Assembly: GCF_051388935.1 (NCBI RefSeq)
Contig: NZ_JBPKBI010000004.1
Span: 186,001-250,000, forward strand
From: Yinghuangia sp035454725
GTDB lineage: Bacteria > Actinomycetota > Actinomycetes > Streptomycetales > Streptomycetaceae
Length of the DNA stretch: 64,000 bases
Reading direction: 5' to 3'
Shown in pieces: positions 1 to 8,039 of this stretch (positions are counted from its first letter, which is position 1; the number at the start of each line of letters is the position of its first letter). The notes under the pieces are model-generated. The model was not told the origin of the DNA. It made no database searches and saw only the letters and a list, made by a program, of their open reading frames with translations. The position numbers were made by a program, and so were the translations under genes.

Positions 1-350
1 GGTCTCACAGCCGGCCGGTCGCACACGCGCCCACGAACGGTCTGCACTCGCCGGGGTCGTGCCGACCCCGGCCCGGTGCGGCGTTCGGGGAGGTCCCGAG
101 GCGCACGGTTCGGGTGCGTGGTGCCCGGCTTACCACGTGCGTGAGGGCGTCGGGCGTGTCGATGTCGCGCAGTTCCGGCAGGGTACGGATGCGCAGGTCC
201 GCGGCTGCCGGCCGTGCGTACTGGACGGCTCCGGTGTGCGGGCCGGTGTCGACGCCGGCCGTGGCCGCGGCCGAGCGCGGAGGGTCGCGACGGCGTCGCG
301 CGGCCGCGACCCCGGGACAGCCGTTCCGGCCGCGGCACTAGGGTCGACTC
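1..350. other. No gene recognised at window start
   Basis: Very GC-rich sequence with short open frames on both strands. None has recognisable protein sequence, so I call no gene here. It presumably holds the promoter of the SseB-family gene that starts at 351. Confidence 0.5.
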
Positions 351-1076
351 GTGGACTTCTCCGGCAAGAGCATCCCCGACCCCGGCTTCTCCGGTGACGA
401 CGGCAGCGCCGACGCCGCTCTCACCGCCGCACTCGCCTCCGGCGCGGCACCCGGGGAGGTCCTTGCCGCGTTGGCGCCCGCGCGGCTGCTGGTGCCGGTG
501 GTCGCGATCCTGGGCGAGTTGGAGGACACCGCGCCCGGCGAACTGCAACGCGAGAAGTCCAGTGACATGGCCGTCCCGACCATCGCCGGTCCCGGCGGGC
601 GCAAGGCCCTGCCCGCCTTCACCTCGACCGACGCCCTCGCGCGCTGGCGTCCCGACGCGCGTCCGGTGCCGGTCGACGCGCGGCGCGCCGCTCTCGCGAC
701 GTATTCCGAGGGCGCCGACACGCTTCTGCTCGACCTCGCCGGGCCGGTCACGTACGAGGTCACCGGCCCTGTGCTGCGCGCTCTCGCGGAAGGCCGGGAG
801 CTTGTCGCCCCGTACGCCGACCCGCAGGTGCGCGGTGCCGTGCGTGCCGTCGTCGCGGACGAGCCGCTGGTGACCGCCGCGTACCTGGACGAAGGCACCG
901 ACACCGACCTACGGCTCACCTTGGCCGCGGACGCCCCGCAGGCCGACATCGTCGCCGCGGCTCGGCGTATCGCCGCACGGCTCGCCGACGCGGACATCCT
1001 GAAGGGCCGCCTCGGCCGCGGTCTCGACCTCGCCCTGCTGCCCCCGGGGACGCCGCCGCCCGGCGAGCCGCTGTAG
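351..1076 (+). CDS. SseB family protein
   Basis: A 241-residue protein with a GTG start. Residues about 50-105 match the SseB N-terminal domain, with the run KSSDMAVPTIAGPGGRKAL followed by FTSTDALARW and a PVPV segment; the C-terminal half is the second SseB-type domain. The family name comes from an enhanced-serine-sensitivity factor of enterobacteria, and the actinobacterial members have no established biochemical role. There is no signal peptide or membrane segment, so it should be cytoplasmic. It stands alone and faces the carboxyltransferase gene, with a hairpin between them. The family is clear; the function is unknown. Confidence 0.85.
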   Translation: MDFSGKSIPDPGFSGDDGSADAALTAALASGAAPGEVLAALAPARLLVPVVAILGELEDTAPGELQREKSSDMAVPTIAGPGGRKALPAFTSTDALARWRPDARPVPVDARRAALATYSEGADTLLLDLAGPVTYEVTGPVLRALAEGRELVAPYADPQVRGAVRAVVADEPLVTAAYLDEGTDTDLRLTLAADAPQADIVAAARRIAARLADADILKGRLGRGLDLALLPPGTPPPGEPL

Positions 1077-1419
1077 GGCAAGCCGTGCGAGCCGCCCGCG
1101 GCGCAACCGGAGATGCCGCACGGGCGTGACCACGCAGACTCGTGCGGCATTCCGTCCGGGAACGGCCGCCGGGCGGACGACCGCCGCGATCAGTGTCATC
1201 GGCCGCTCCGCGGCTCGGGTCGGGCACCAAGCCCGAGCGTGACTGACGTCAAGGACGGCGGCGGTCGTGCTCGGGGAATCCGTGCGCTGTCACTCGTTCG
1301 GGCGATGGCGGCGCATGGACGTCGTGATCGGCGTACTCCGGGCGCGCCTGCGCCTGTCGGGTTCCGGCTCGGCGTGCTCGTTGCGAACTTACGCTCCCGC
1401 CGCGGGACTTCCGACGTCG
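1077..1419. other. Convergent intergenic region
   Basis: Space between the ends of the SseB gene and the carboxyltransferase gene. Besides the hairpin at 1113-1150 I see nothing that I can support. Confidence 0.5.
1113..1150. terminator. Bidirectional terminator hairpin
   Basis: A perfect 10-bp inverted repeat (ATGCCGCACG and CGTGCGGCAT) with a short inner GCG/CGC pairing in the loop, lying 37 bp after the SseB stop. It is placed to end the SseB transcript and possibly the convergent carboxyltransferase transcript. There is no T-run, as is usual for streptomycete terminators. Confidence 0.6.
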
Positions 1420-2955
1420 TCAGGTCGGCAGGCCCAGGCTGCGGTAGCGGGCGAGTCGCTTACGGACGCGGTCTCCCGGGTCGATCGCACGCAGGGCACG
1501 AATCTCGTGTTCGAGCGTGGCCGCGACGCGTTGCACGAAGGCTTCGGGTTCGGCTGCGGCGTCCGGAAGTTCGGGGATGATCCGGTCGACGATTCCGTCC
1601 GCCCGCAGGTCGGTGGCCCGGATCCCCTGCCGTTCGGCGATCTCGCCTGCCCTGTCGGTGGTGCGGAAAAGAATCGCCGAGGCGCCTTCCGGCGGCAGCG
1701 GAGAAAGCCAGCCGTGCCGGGCGCACAGGACGCGGTCGGCCGGCAGCAGCGCGAGAGCCCCGCCGCCGGCGCCCTCGCCGAGCAGGAGGCAGACCGTGGG
1801 CGCGGGCAGGACGACGAGTTCCGCGAGGCACCGGGCGATCTCCCCGGCCAGGCCGCCTTCCTCGGCCTCGCGCGAGAGTGCCGCGCCCGCGGTGTCGACG
1901 ACGGTGACAAGCGGCAGGCCGAGCTCGGCGGCGAGCCGCATGCCGCGCCGGGCCTGGCGGAGTCCCGCGGGACCGAAGGGGCCGTACTCGCTCTGACGGG
2001 TGCGGTCGTGGCCGAGCACGACGCATGGTGCGCCGGGCGAACCGGGTGCGCCGAATCTGGCGAGGGCGAGGCGGAGCGACGGTTCGCTCTCCCCTTCGCC
2101 GGTGCCGCGCAAGGGCGTGACGTCGCGTGCGCCGGAGCGCAGGAGCGTACGCAGCCCGGGGCGCGCGGGGTCGCGCGAGCGGCGCACGCTCTCCCACGCC
2201 GGAGTGTCGGAAACCTCGGCTTCTTCGGCGGTGTCTTCGGCGGGGGCCGGATCGCCGTCGCCGTGTTCGTCGTGTCCGCCGAGCACGTCGAACACCCGGA
2301 TCGCCACGTCGCGAAGCTGTTCCGGCGGCACGACGGCGTCGATGAGCCCGTGCTCGTAGAGGTTTTCGGCGATCTGCACGCCGGGCGGAAACGGTTCTCC
2401 GTTGAGCGCCTGGAACACCCGCGGACCGAGGAAGCCGATGAGCGCGCCTGGCTGGGCGGCGGTGACGTGGCCGAGCGATCCCCACGAGGCGAACACGCCC
2501 CCGGTGGTCGGGTGCCGCAGGTAGACGAGGTAGGGCAGTCCGGCCGTACGGTGTGCGGCCACCGCCGCCGAGATCTTCACCATCTGGAGGAAGGCGACGG
2601 TCCCCTCCTGCATGCGCGTGCCGCCGGAGGTCGGGGAGGCGACCAGCGGCAGGCGCTCGGCGGTGGCGCGTTCGATCGCGCGGACCAGCCGCTCCGCCGC
2701 CGCGACGCCGATCGACCCGGCCAGGAAGGTGAACTCGCATGCGACGACGGCGACTCGGCGCCCGTGGATCCGGCCTTCCCCGGTCACCAGCGCCTCGTCG
2801 AGGCCGGTGCGTTCGCGTGCGGCGCGCAACTCCTCGGCGTAGTCCGGGTCGACGGCGTCCGGCCCCGGCAGCGATTCGGGCAGCGGTTCGGGCCACGCGG
2901 TGAAGCTGCCGGCGTCGAGGACGCGGGCGATCAGGTCGAGCGCTCGCACATGCAT
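1420..2955 (-). CDS. Acyl-CoA carboxylase carboxyltransferase, fused beta-alpha subunits
   Basis: A 511-residue protein with two carboxyltransferase (crotonase-fold) halves. The N-terminal half (about 1-240) has the AccD-like stretch FTFLAGSIGVAAAERLVRAIE, the oxyanion/biotin-loop region SPTSGGTRMQEG and the helix QMVKISAA. The C-terminal half (about 260-510) has the AccA-like run GLPLVTVVDTAGA and LLGEGAGGGALAL. The enzyme would transfer a carboxyl group from carboxybiotin to acetyl-CoA or another acyl-CoA. In Escherichia coli these are two genes, accD and accA. The N-terminal Zn-ribbon of bacterial AccD is not seen. No biotin carboxylase gene lies nearby, so partner and substrate are unknown. 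Confidence 0.85.
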   Translation of the reverse strand: MHVRALDLIARVLDAGSFTAWPEPLPESLPGPDAVDPDYAEELRAARERTGLDEALVTGEGRIHGRRVAVVACEFTFLAGSIGVAAAERLVRAIERATAERLPLVASPTSGGTRMQEGTVAFLQMVKISAAVAAHRTAGLPYLVYLRHPTTGGVFASWGSLGHVTAAQPGALIGFLGPRVFQALNGEPFPPGVQIAENLYEHGLIDAVVPPEQLRDVAIRVFDVLGGHDEHGDGDPAPAEDTAEEAEVSDTPAWESVRRSRDPARPGLRTLLRSGARDVTPLRGTGEGESEPSLRLALARFGAPGSPGAPCVVLGHDRTRQSEYGPFGPAGLRQARRGMRLAAELGLPLVTVVDTAGAALSREAEEGGLAGEIARCLAELVVLPAPTVCLLLGEGAGGGALALLPADRVLCARHGWLSPLPPEGASAILFRTTDRAGEIAERQGIRATDLRADGIVDRIIPELPDAAAEPEAFVQRVAATLEHEIRALRAIDPGDRVRKRLARYRSLGLPT

Positions 2956-3453
2956 ACGTCCGCCTTCCGGGCCTGGTACGGATCATCGGAACATTCCCCG
3001 GTCAAGGACGCGGCAAGGCTGTGCTGTGCGCGGTACCACGGATGCGCGTACGCACGGGCCACCGTTTGCCGACATGGCACCGGGGTGGTACCGGGCAGGC
3101 CGGTCGCCAAAGTGCGCGCCCCCGCGCCGGGGCGTGCGGGGTGCTCGGGGCGCGCAAGTTGCCGCACACCGGGCGGCAATCGCATCGAGGCGCGATCGGC
3201 CTCGCCGCGTGGCGGACGGTGTGCAGCGCGTGACATTGTTTGCCTGATCACCCGTCAGGGAGGCGTTTATGCCGGGAAATTCATCGACCAATCGAGGAAG
3301 AAAAGCCGCAAAATCCAGCGAGCTACCCCTGATCGCCCGCTCCCGGCCAAGATGCGCGCGACAAAGGGTGTCCTCAGGGTCCCGCGATGCCTCAGAATGC
3401 ACTCGGCGCCGTGAGGTTCCCAATCCCGTCCCGACCAAGGAAAGGTCGAGGCC
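2956..3453. other. Divergent intergenic region (about 500 bp)
   Basis: Region between the divergent carboxyltransferase and STAS genes. The part from about 3230 to 3380 is less GC-rich than its surroundings and probably contains the promoter of the STAS gene. I could not identify a specific promoter or operator. Confidence 0.4.
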
Positions 3454-3828
3454 ATGGTCGCGCGGCTTGGCATGCTCGGTCAGGAACACCCCGTCACGGG
3501 GGTGACGATCTGGCGCGGGTGCGCGGTCGTGCACCTTCACGGCGAACTCGATTTGCACAACGCCCCGTTGCTCCACCGCACGCTGATCGACCTGGTCGAC
3601 GGCGGGTGCCGCCGCGTGGTGGTCGACGCGACGGCGCTCACCTTCTGCGACTCGGTGGGGCTGGGCGTCCTCATCGACGCATTCAAGGCGATGCACGCAT
3701 GCGGCGGCGGCCTGCGCCTGGCCGCTCCCGACCGGCACGTGCGTGCCACGTTGCGCATGACGGGCCTCATCGACATCCTCGGCGTCCGCGACACATTGCA
3801 GGAAGTCCTGGACGAGTTCTCGACCTGA
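3454..3828 (+). CDS. STAS-domain anti-sigma factor antagonist
   Basis: A 124-residue protein that is essentially one STAS domain, with the core strand VVVDATALTFCDSVGLGVLIDAF. Ser67 in the D-S-x-G-L motif is the residue that the cognate anti-sigma kinase phosphorylates in this family. When unphosphorylated, such proteins bind an RsbW-type anti-sigma factor and free its sigma factor. The ATG follows AAGGTCGAGGCC, a plausible ribosome site. No anti-sigma or sigma gene is adjacent, which is common for the many orphan STAS proteins of streptomycetes. The partner cannot be inferred from this window. Confidence 0.88.
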   Translation: MVARLGMLGQEHPVTGVTIWRGCAVVHLHGELDLHNAPLLHRTLIDLVDGGCRRVVVDATALTFCDSVGLGVLIDAFKAMHACGGGLRLAAPDRHVRATLRMTGLIDILGVRDTLQEVLDEFST

Positions 3829-4080
3829 GCGTCGGAGCCCGTACCGCCGCACCCCGGTTCGGGCCGCAGCCTCGCCTGGTTCCGTCGTCGTGCCGTCTCG
3901 CCCGGCGGCAGCCAAAACGCCTCGCCCGCGATCGTCGGCCCCGTGAGAATCAGGCATGATCACCGACCACTGGCCGTTGTTCGGCCTCCGCATCACGACG
4001 CCGAGAGATGTTCGGGTCCGCAGTGGGAGAGGGCGCCTGAGCACACGGCGATGACAGTCCCGTAGGGCACGATAGGGCGC

Positions 4081-5013
4081 GTGCCTGGACAACTGATGCT
4101 GCTCGACACCGCGTCCCTCTACTTCCGTGCGTATTTCGGCGTGCCCGAGTCGGTGAAGGCGCCCGACGGCACCCCGGTCAACGCGGTGCGCGGCCTCCTC
4201 GACTTCATCGCACGGCTGGTGGCCGACCATCGGCCCGACTCGCTGGTGGCGTGCTGGGACGACGACTGGCGTCCGCAGTTCCGGGTGGACGCGATCCCGT
4301 CCTACAAAGCCCACCGCGTCGCGGAGTTCGTCTCGGGCGACACCCCGGACGAGGAGGAGGTTCCGGACACACTGGCACCGCAGGTTCCGGTGATCGCGGA
4401 GGTGTTGGAGGCGTTCGGGATCGCCCGGGTGGGCTCCCCCGGTTTCGAGGCTGACGACGTGATCGGCACGCTGACGACGGCGGCGACCACACCTGTCGAC
4501 ATCGTCACCGGCGACCGTGACCTGTTCCAACTGGTCGACGACGAGCGCGGCGTGCGCGTGCTTTACCCGGTCAAGGGCGTCGGCGTGGTCGACACGATCG
4601 ACGAGGCCGCGGTGCTGGCGCGGTACGGCGTGCCGGCCGCCTCGTACGCGGACTTCGCCACGCTGCGCGGCGACACGAGCGACGGCCTGCCGGGTGTGAA
4701 GGGCATCGGCGAGAAGACCGCCGCACAGCTCATCGGCGAGTTCGGGGACCTGGCCGGGGTGCGCCGCGCCGCCGAGGATCCCACGTCGTCGCTGACACCG
4801 TCGCGGCGGCGCAATATCCTCGCCGCCGCCGATTACCTCGACGTGGCGCCGGGTGTCGTGAACGTGGTCCGCAATGTGGCTGTTCCGGACGGTCTGTCCG
4901 GCGCACTCCCCCGCGCGCCCCGGGAGCCCGGCCGACTGGCCGCGCTGACCGAGCGTTGGGGCCTGGGCGGGTCGGTGCAGCGCCTGTCCGCAGTGCTCGC
5001 GGGCAACGACTGA
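4081..5013 (+). CDS. 5'-3' exonuclease (FEN/XPG family)
   Basis: A 310-residue stand-alone homologue of the 5'-3' exonuclease domain of DNA polymerase I. The N-terminal acidic residue is in LMLLDTASLYFRAYF. The second metal-site cluster is GFEADDVIGTL with IVTGDRDLFQLV, and the third is TLRGDTSDGLPGVKGIGEKTAAQLI, which is also the helix-hairpin-helix that grips DNA. It should remove flaps or RNA primers in the cytoplasm. The GTG start lies 12 codons before the first motif and has only a weak ribosome site. The gene has no evident operon partner. Confidence 0.92.
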   Translation: MPGQLMLLDTASLYFRAYFGVPESVKAPDGTPVNAVRGLLDFIARLVADHRPDSLVACWDDDWRPQFRVDAIPSYKAHRVAEFVSGDTPDEEEVPDTLAPQVPVIAEVLEAFGIARVGSPGFEADDVIGTLTTAATTPVDIVTGDRDLFQLVDDERGVRVLYPVKGVGVVDTIDEAAVLARYGVPAASYADFATLRGDTSDGLPGVKGIGEKTAAQLIGEFGDLAGVRRAAEDPTSSLTPSRRRNILAAADYLDVAPGVVNVVRNVAVPDGLSGALPRAPREPGRLAALTERWGLGGSVQRLSAVLAGND

Positions 5014-5673
5014 CAGATCTCGGGACGGCAAAGCCTCGACCCGAACGGGTCACCCGGACGTGCGCCCGGCGCGTATCAGGCGTGTGACGCAGGTCACATT
5101 CCAAGGCGCAGATTGTCGCGTCACTTCCACGGCACACCCTGGTCTCCCCAGGCATGCATACCGAGTGTGACCCCACCGCCCCGAAACGACCGGGCCGTCC
5201 TCTCCGGCTCCACACCCGCACCGCCCCCGCGCGCAGCGGACGACCGGGAACGCCCGGCGGCTCCCCCGCCCTGCCGTGCCCGCAGGTACACCCCGCTCCG
5301 CAGTCGGCCTCCCGCCAGGGGAGCTGAGCGTGTACGGCGTCAACCCCCGGCCCGGTCCCACGTGCTCCACGATCCGCCCTCCGGCGCTCCACGCGCCCCG
5401 CACCCTGTCCGCTCACCGTCCCGACCACGCGCCCCGCGGCATGCGCTCCGGCTCCGGACCGCGCTTCGGGCGGCAGTTCACGACGCTGAGTCACCGCTGC
5501 CGGTCCTCCACCCAAACAAGCACACGGCGGGGAACCACGCGCCTCGCAGGCGCTTCCCACGCCGGAGCGCACCACCTTGACGGCGTACGCCTGTTGGCGA
5601 ACTGGACAGACGCCGCGGCTCTCGCCACCATGCTGAGCACAGAGGCGACGACCACCGCTCAAGGGAGTCATGG
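5014..5673. other. Gene-free region upstream of the ECF sigma gene
   Basis: About 660 bp with only short open frames rich in Arg and Pro, typical of chance frames in high-GC DNA. It should contain the promoter of the ECF-type gene, whose ribosome site AAGGGAG lies at 5661-5667. I see no clear repeats or RNA gene. Confidence 0.45.
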
Positions 5674-7584
5674 GTGCCACCCGAGGACGACCCGTCGGCC
5701 TCCGGTCCGGACGGGCAGCCGCCGGACCAGCCCGCCGAACCCCCACGCGGCTCGGCAGGGAACGAGGACGCGGCCTGGATCCCCGGGCAGGAACGAACCG
5801 ACGAGCCGGCGCAGGGCGCCGTCCTGCCCGGGCAGCGCACCGCGTACCACCGCCGCAGCCCCTTCCCCGCTCCCCGCGCGGACGATCCGCCCGCAACCGA
5901 GTCGGCCGCAACCGAGCAGGCCGCCGAGCCGGCCGCCGACGACCCGCGCGCGGACCAGCCGCCCGGAACCCAGGCGCCCGGTGCCGGGGCGCCCGACGCC
6001 CCAGCGCCCAGTGCCGGGCCGGCCCCCCTCCGGCCGCACACGGACGCCGGTCCGGTGCCCGAGCACCAGCCGGCCGCCGGGCACGGCGACGGGCCGTCCG
6101 ACGCCTATCTGGCCGACCGGGTGCGCGACGGCGACGAGGCCGCCTACGAAGTCCTGTACGCGCGCCACGTCGACGCGGTGCGCCGCCTCGCCCGCCTGTG
6201 CACCCGAACGCCCGAGAACGCCGAAGACCTCGTCGCCGAGACCTTCACCCGCACCCTGCGGGCGCTGCGATCCGGCCACGGTCCGCGCGAGGCCTGCCGC
6301 CCGTATCTCCTCACCACCGCGAGGCATCTGGCCGGGGACTGGACCCGCAACGACCGCCGGGTCCTGCTCACCGAGGATGTCGCGGCCTACGAACCGGGCC
6401 CCGGCGGCGAGCCGGAGGACCCCGCGGTGGCCGCGGCCGACCGGAGGATGGCCGCCCAGGCGTTCAAGGAGCTCCCGGAGCGCTGGCAGGCGGTGCTCTG
6501 GTACACCGAGGTCGAGCGCGAGCCCCGCGAACGCGTCGCGCCGCGGCTGGGCGTCAGCCCGAACGCGCTGTCCAAGCTCAAGGAACGCGCGCGCGACGGG
6601 CTCCGCGACGCCTACCTGAAGGTGTACGTCGAGAACGGGCTCGCGGACGAATGCCGCCCGTACGCCAAGCACTACGGCGCATATGTCCGGCAGCGGCTGG
6701 GCGACCGCGCCGAGGAAAACGTGCGGACCCATCTTGAGACGTGCGATCGGTGTCGGGCCGCGTGCCTGGAACTCGCCGGTGTCAGCACGCACATGCGTGT
6801 GGTCGCCGAGGGCCTGCTCGGTGCGGTGGCCCTGACGTACATCGGTGCGGCGAGCGCGGCGACTACCGTGGCCGGGGTGCTCACCGGCGGCGCTGCGGGC
6901 GCCGCCGGCACGGGCGCGGGTTCAGGCGGCACGGCGGCCCCGGGAGCCGGAGCGGGCGACGCGGCGGGCAGGGGCGGGACGACGGCCAAGGCGGCGCTGG
7001 TCGCGGGCGTGGTGGTCACCGCGCTCGCGGCCCTTGCCTGGGCGTTCGTCGCCCAGCAGTCCGGGGACGACGGGGGCCCGGCCGCGGCTCCGGCCCCGCC
7101 CGCCGCGGCCGCGCCCCCGGCGGCTCCCGCCCCGGTGCCGGAGCCACCGCCCCCTCCCGCCGCGCCGCCCGCCGAACCCCCGGCGGCCCCGGTGCCGCCC
7201 GCACCTCCGCCGCCGGCACCCGCGGCGCCACCGAAGCCGCCGCCGACGAGACCACAGCCGTCACCGCCCGCTCCGGCGGCGACCCCGCAACCATCCCGCC
7301 CGCGATCGCCCGCCCCTACCGCTTCGCCGACTCCGCGAGCGCCCAAACCGACGCCGCGGACCACGGTGATCGTCGAGCCGACGCGCATCGTCGTCGACAA
7401 CGGCAGGGCCCGCGTGGAGTGTTCGGGCGGGCAGGCGGGCAACTCCGGCATGCCGCGCTGCGACCGGATCAAGATCACGCTGCCGAGCCGCGCAGGAAAC
7501 CCCGCCCGGGCGTCCGACCCGATTCCCGACTGCCGGAAACCGGGCGACCGCCCTGTTCCGAGAGTGACGATCTGCCGGGGCTAG
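5674..7584 (+). CDS. ECF sigma factor fused to zinc-finger, membrane and Pro-rich domains
   Basis: A 636-residue protein with an unusual order of parts. Residues 1-140 are a Pro/Ala-rich acidic leader. Residues about 142-215 form sigma region 2 (ENAEDLVAETFTRTLRAL) and about 262-320 form sigma region 4 (LPERWQAVLWYTEVEREP to RLGVSPNALSKLKERARDGL). Residues about 326-366 are an anti-sigma-like zinc finger (HLETCDRC). A hydrophobic stretch near 380-406 and a membrane helix near 439-462 follow, then a Pro-rich linker and a small Cys-containing extracytoplasmic domain. The layout matches the actinobacterial ECF group with long C-terminal extensions (ECF52-like). I infer that the tail senses an envelope signal and controls its own sigma domain. 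GTG at 5674 is chosen for the AAGGGAG six bases upstream. Confidence 0.85.
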   Translation: MPPEDDPSASGPDGQPPDQPAEPPRGSAGNEDAAWIPGQERTDEPAQGAVLPGQRTAYHRRSPFPAPRADDPPATESAATEQAAEPAADDPRADQPPGTQAPGAGAPDAPAPSAGPAPLRPHTDAGPVPEHQPAAGHGDGPSDAYLADRVRDGDEAAYEVLYARHVDAVRRLARLCTRTPENAEDLVAETFTRTLRALRSGHGPREACRPYLLTTARHLAGDWTRNDRRVLLTEDVAAYEPGPGGEPEDPAVAAADRRMAAQAFKELPERWQAVLWYTEVEREPRERVAPRLGVSPNALSKLKERARDGLRDAYLKVYVENGLADECRPYAKHYGAYVRQRLGDRAEENVRTHLETCDRCRAACLELAGVSTHMRVVAEGLLGAVALTYIGAASAATTVAGVLTGGAAGAAGTGAGSGGTAAPGAGAGDAAGRGGTTAKAALVAGVVVTALAALAWAFVAQQSGDDGGPAAAPAPPAAAAPPAAPAPVPEPPPPPAAPPAEPPAAPVPPAPPPPAPAAPPKPPPTRPQPSPPAPAATPQPSRPRSPAPTASPTPRAPKPTPRTTVIVEPTRIVVDNGRARVECSGGQAGNSGMPRCDRIKITLPSRAGNPARASDPIPDCRKPGDRPVPRVTICRG

Positions 7585-8039
7585 GGGTAGCTTCGAATCC
7601 CCGTCGGGGCCGCACGCCGGGCCCGGCGGCTCTCCCGAGCCGAACCCAGGCCGAACTGCGTGGTCTGTGCCTTGCGACGCGCGGCACGAAGGGGGCCGTC
7701 CAGGCCCGGTGCGACGCGGCCTGATCCGGCGGGGATTTGAAGAAACCCGTCTCGCGGGCGCCCGCGCGGTTGGTGCGTGGGTCACGAAAAGGGCGGGCCC
7801 GGGGCTCGTACTCGGCGCACTCGCCCACCGACCTGGCGGCCCTCCTTCGCCCGCAACACCGCGAGCGGGCAAGCCGCACCACGCCGGCTCGGGCCGGATC
7901 CACCGGACAGGCCCCTGGCCGCGTCGTCGATTCCCCGGCGCGGACCGCCAAGGCCCCAGCGAAACGGTGCGACAGGCCAGGGCCTTGAGACCCCGTCAGC
8001 TCCGGTACACGCCGAAGCGCATGGGCCGGAAAGCGCCTG
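7585..8039. other. Convergent intergenic region (about 455 bp)
   Basis: Lies between the ends of the ECF gene and the HelY gene. No coding frame, RNA gene or convincing terminator was recognised. Confidence 0.45.

Noticed and set aside
1267..3414. A 715-codon plus-strand frame antisense to the carboxyltransferase
   Set aside because: The opposite strand encodes a clear two-domain carboxyltransferase. The antisense frame has no recognisable domain and runs into the next intergenic region.
2983..5031. A 682-codon minus-strand frame across the STAS and exonuclease genes
   Set aside because: It overlaps two well-supported genes on the other strand and has no protein-like motifs.
7585..7612. tRNA T-loop-like string TTCGAATCCCC
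   Set aside because: The flanking bases do not form a T-arm, acceptor stem or anticodon arm. It looks like a chance match after the ECF gene stop.
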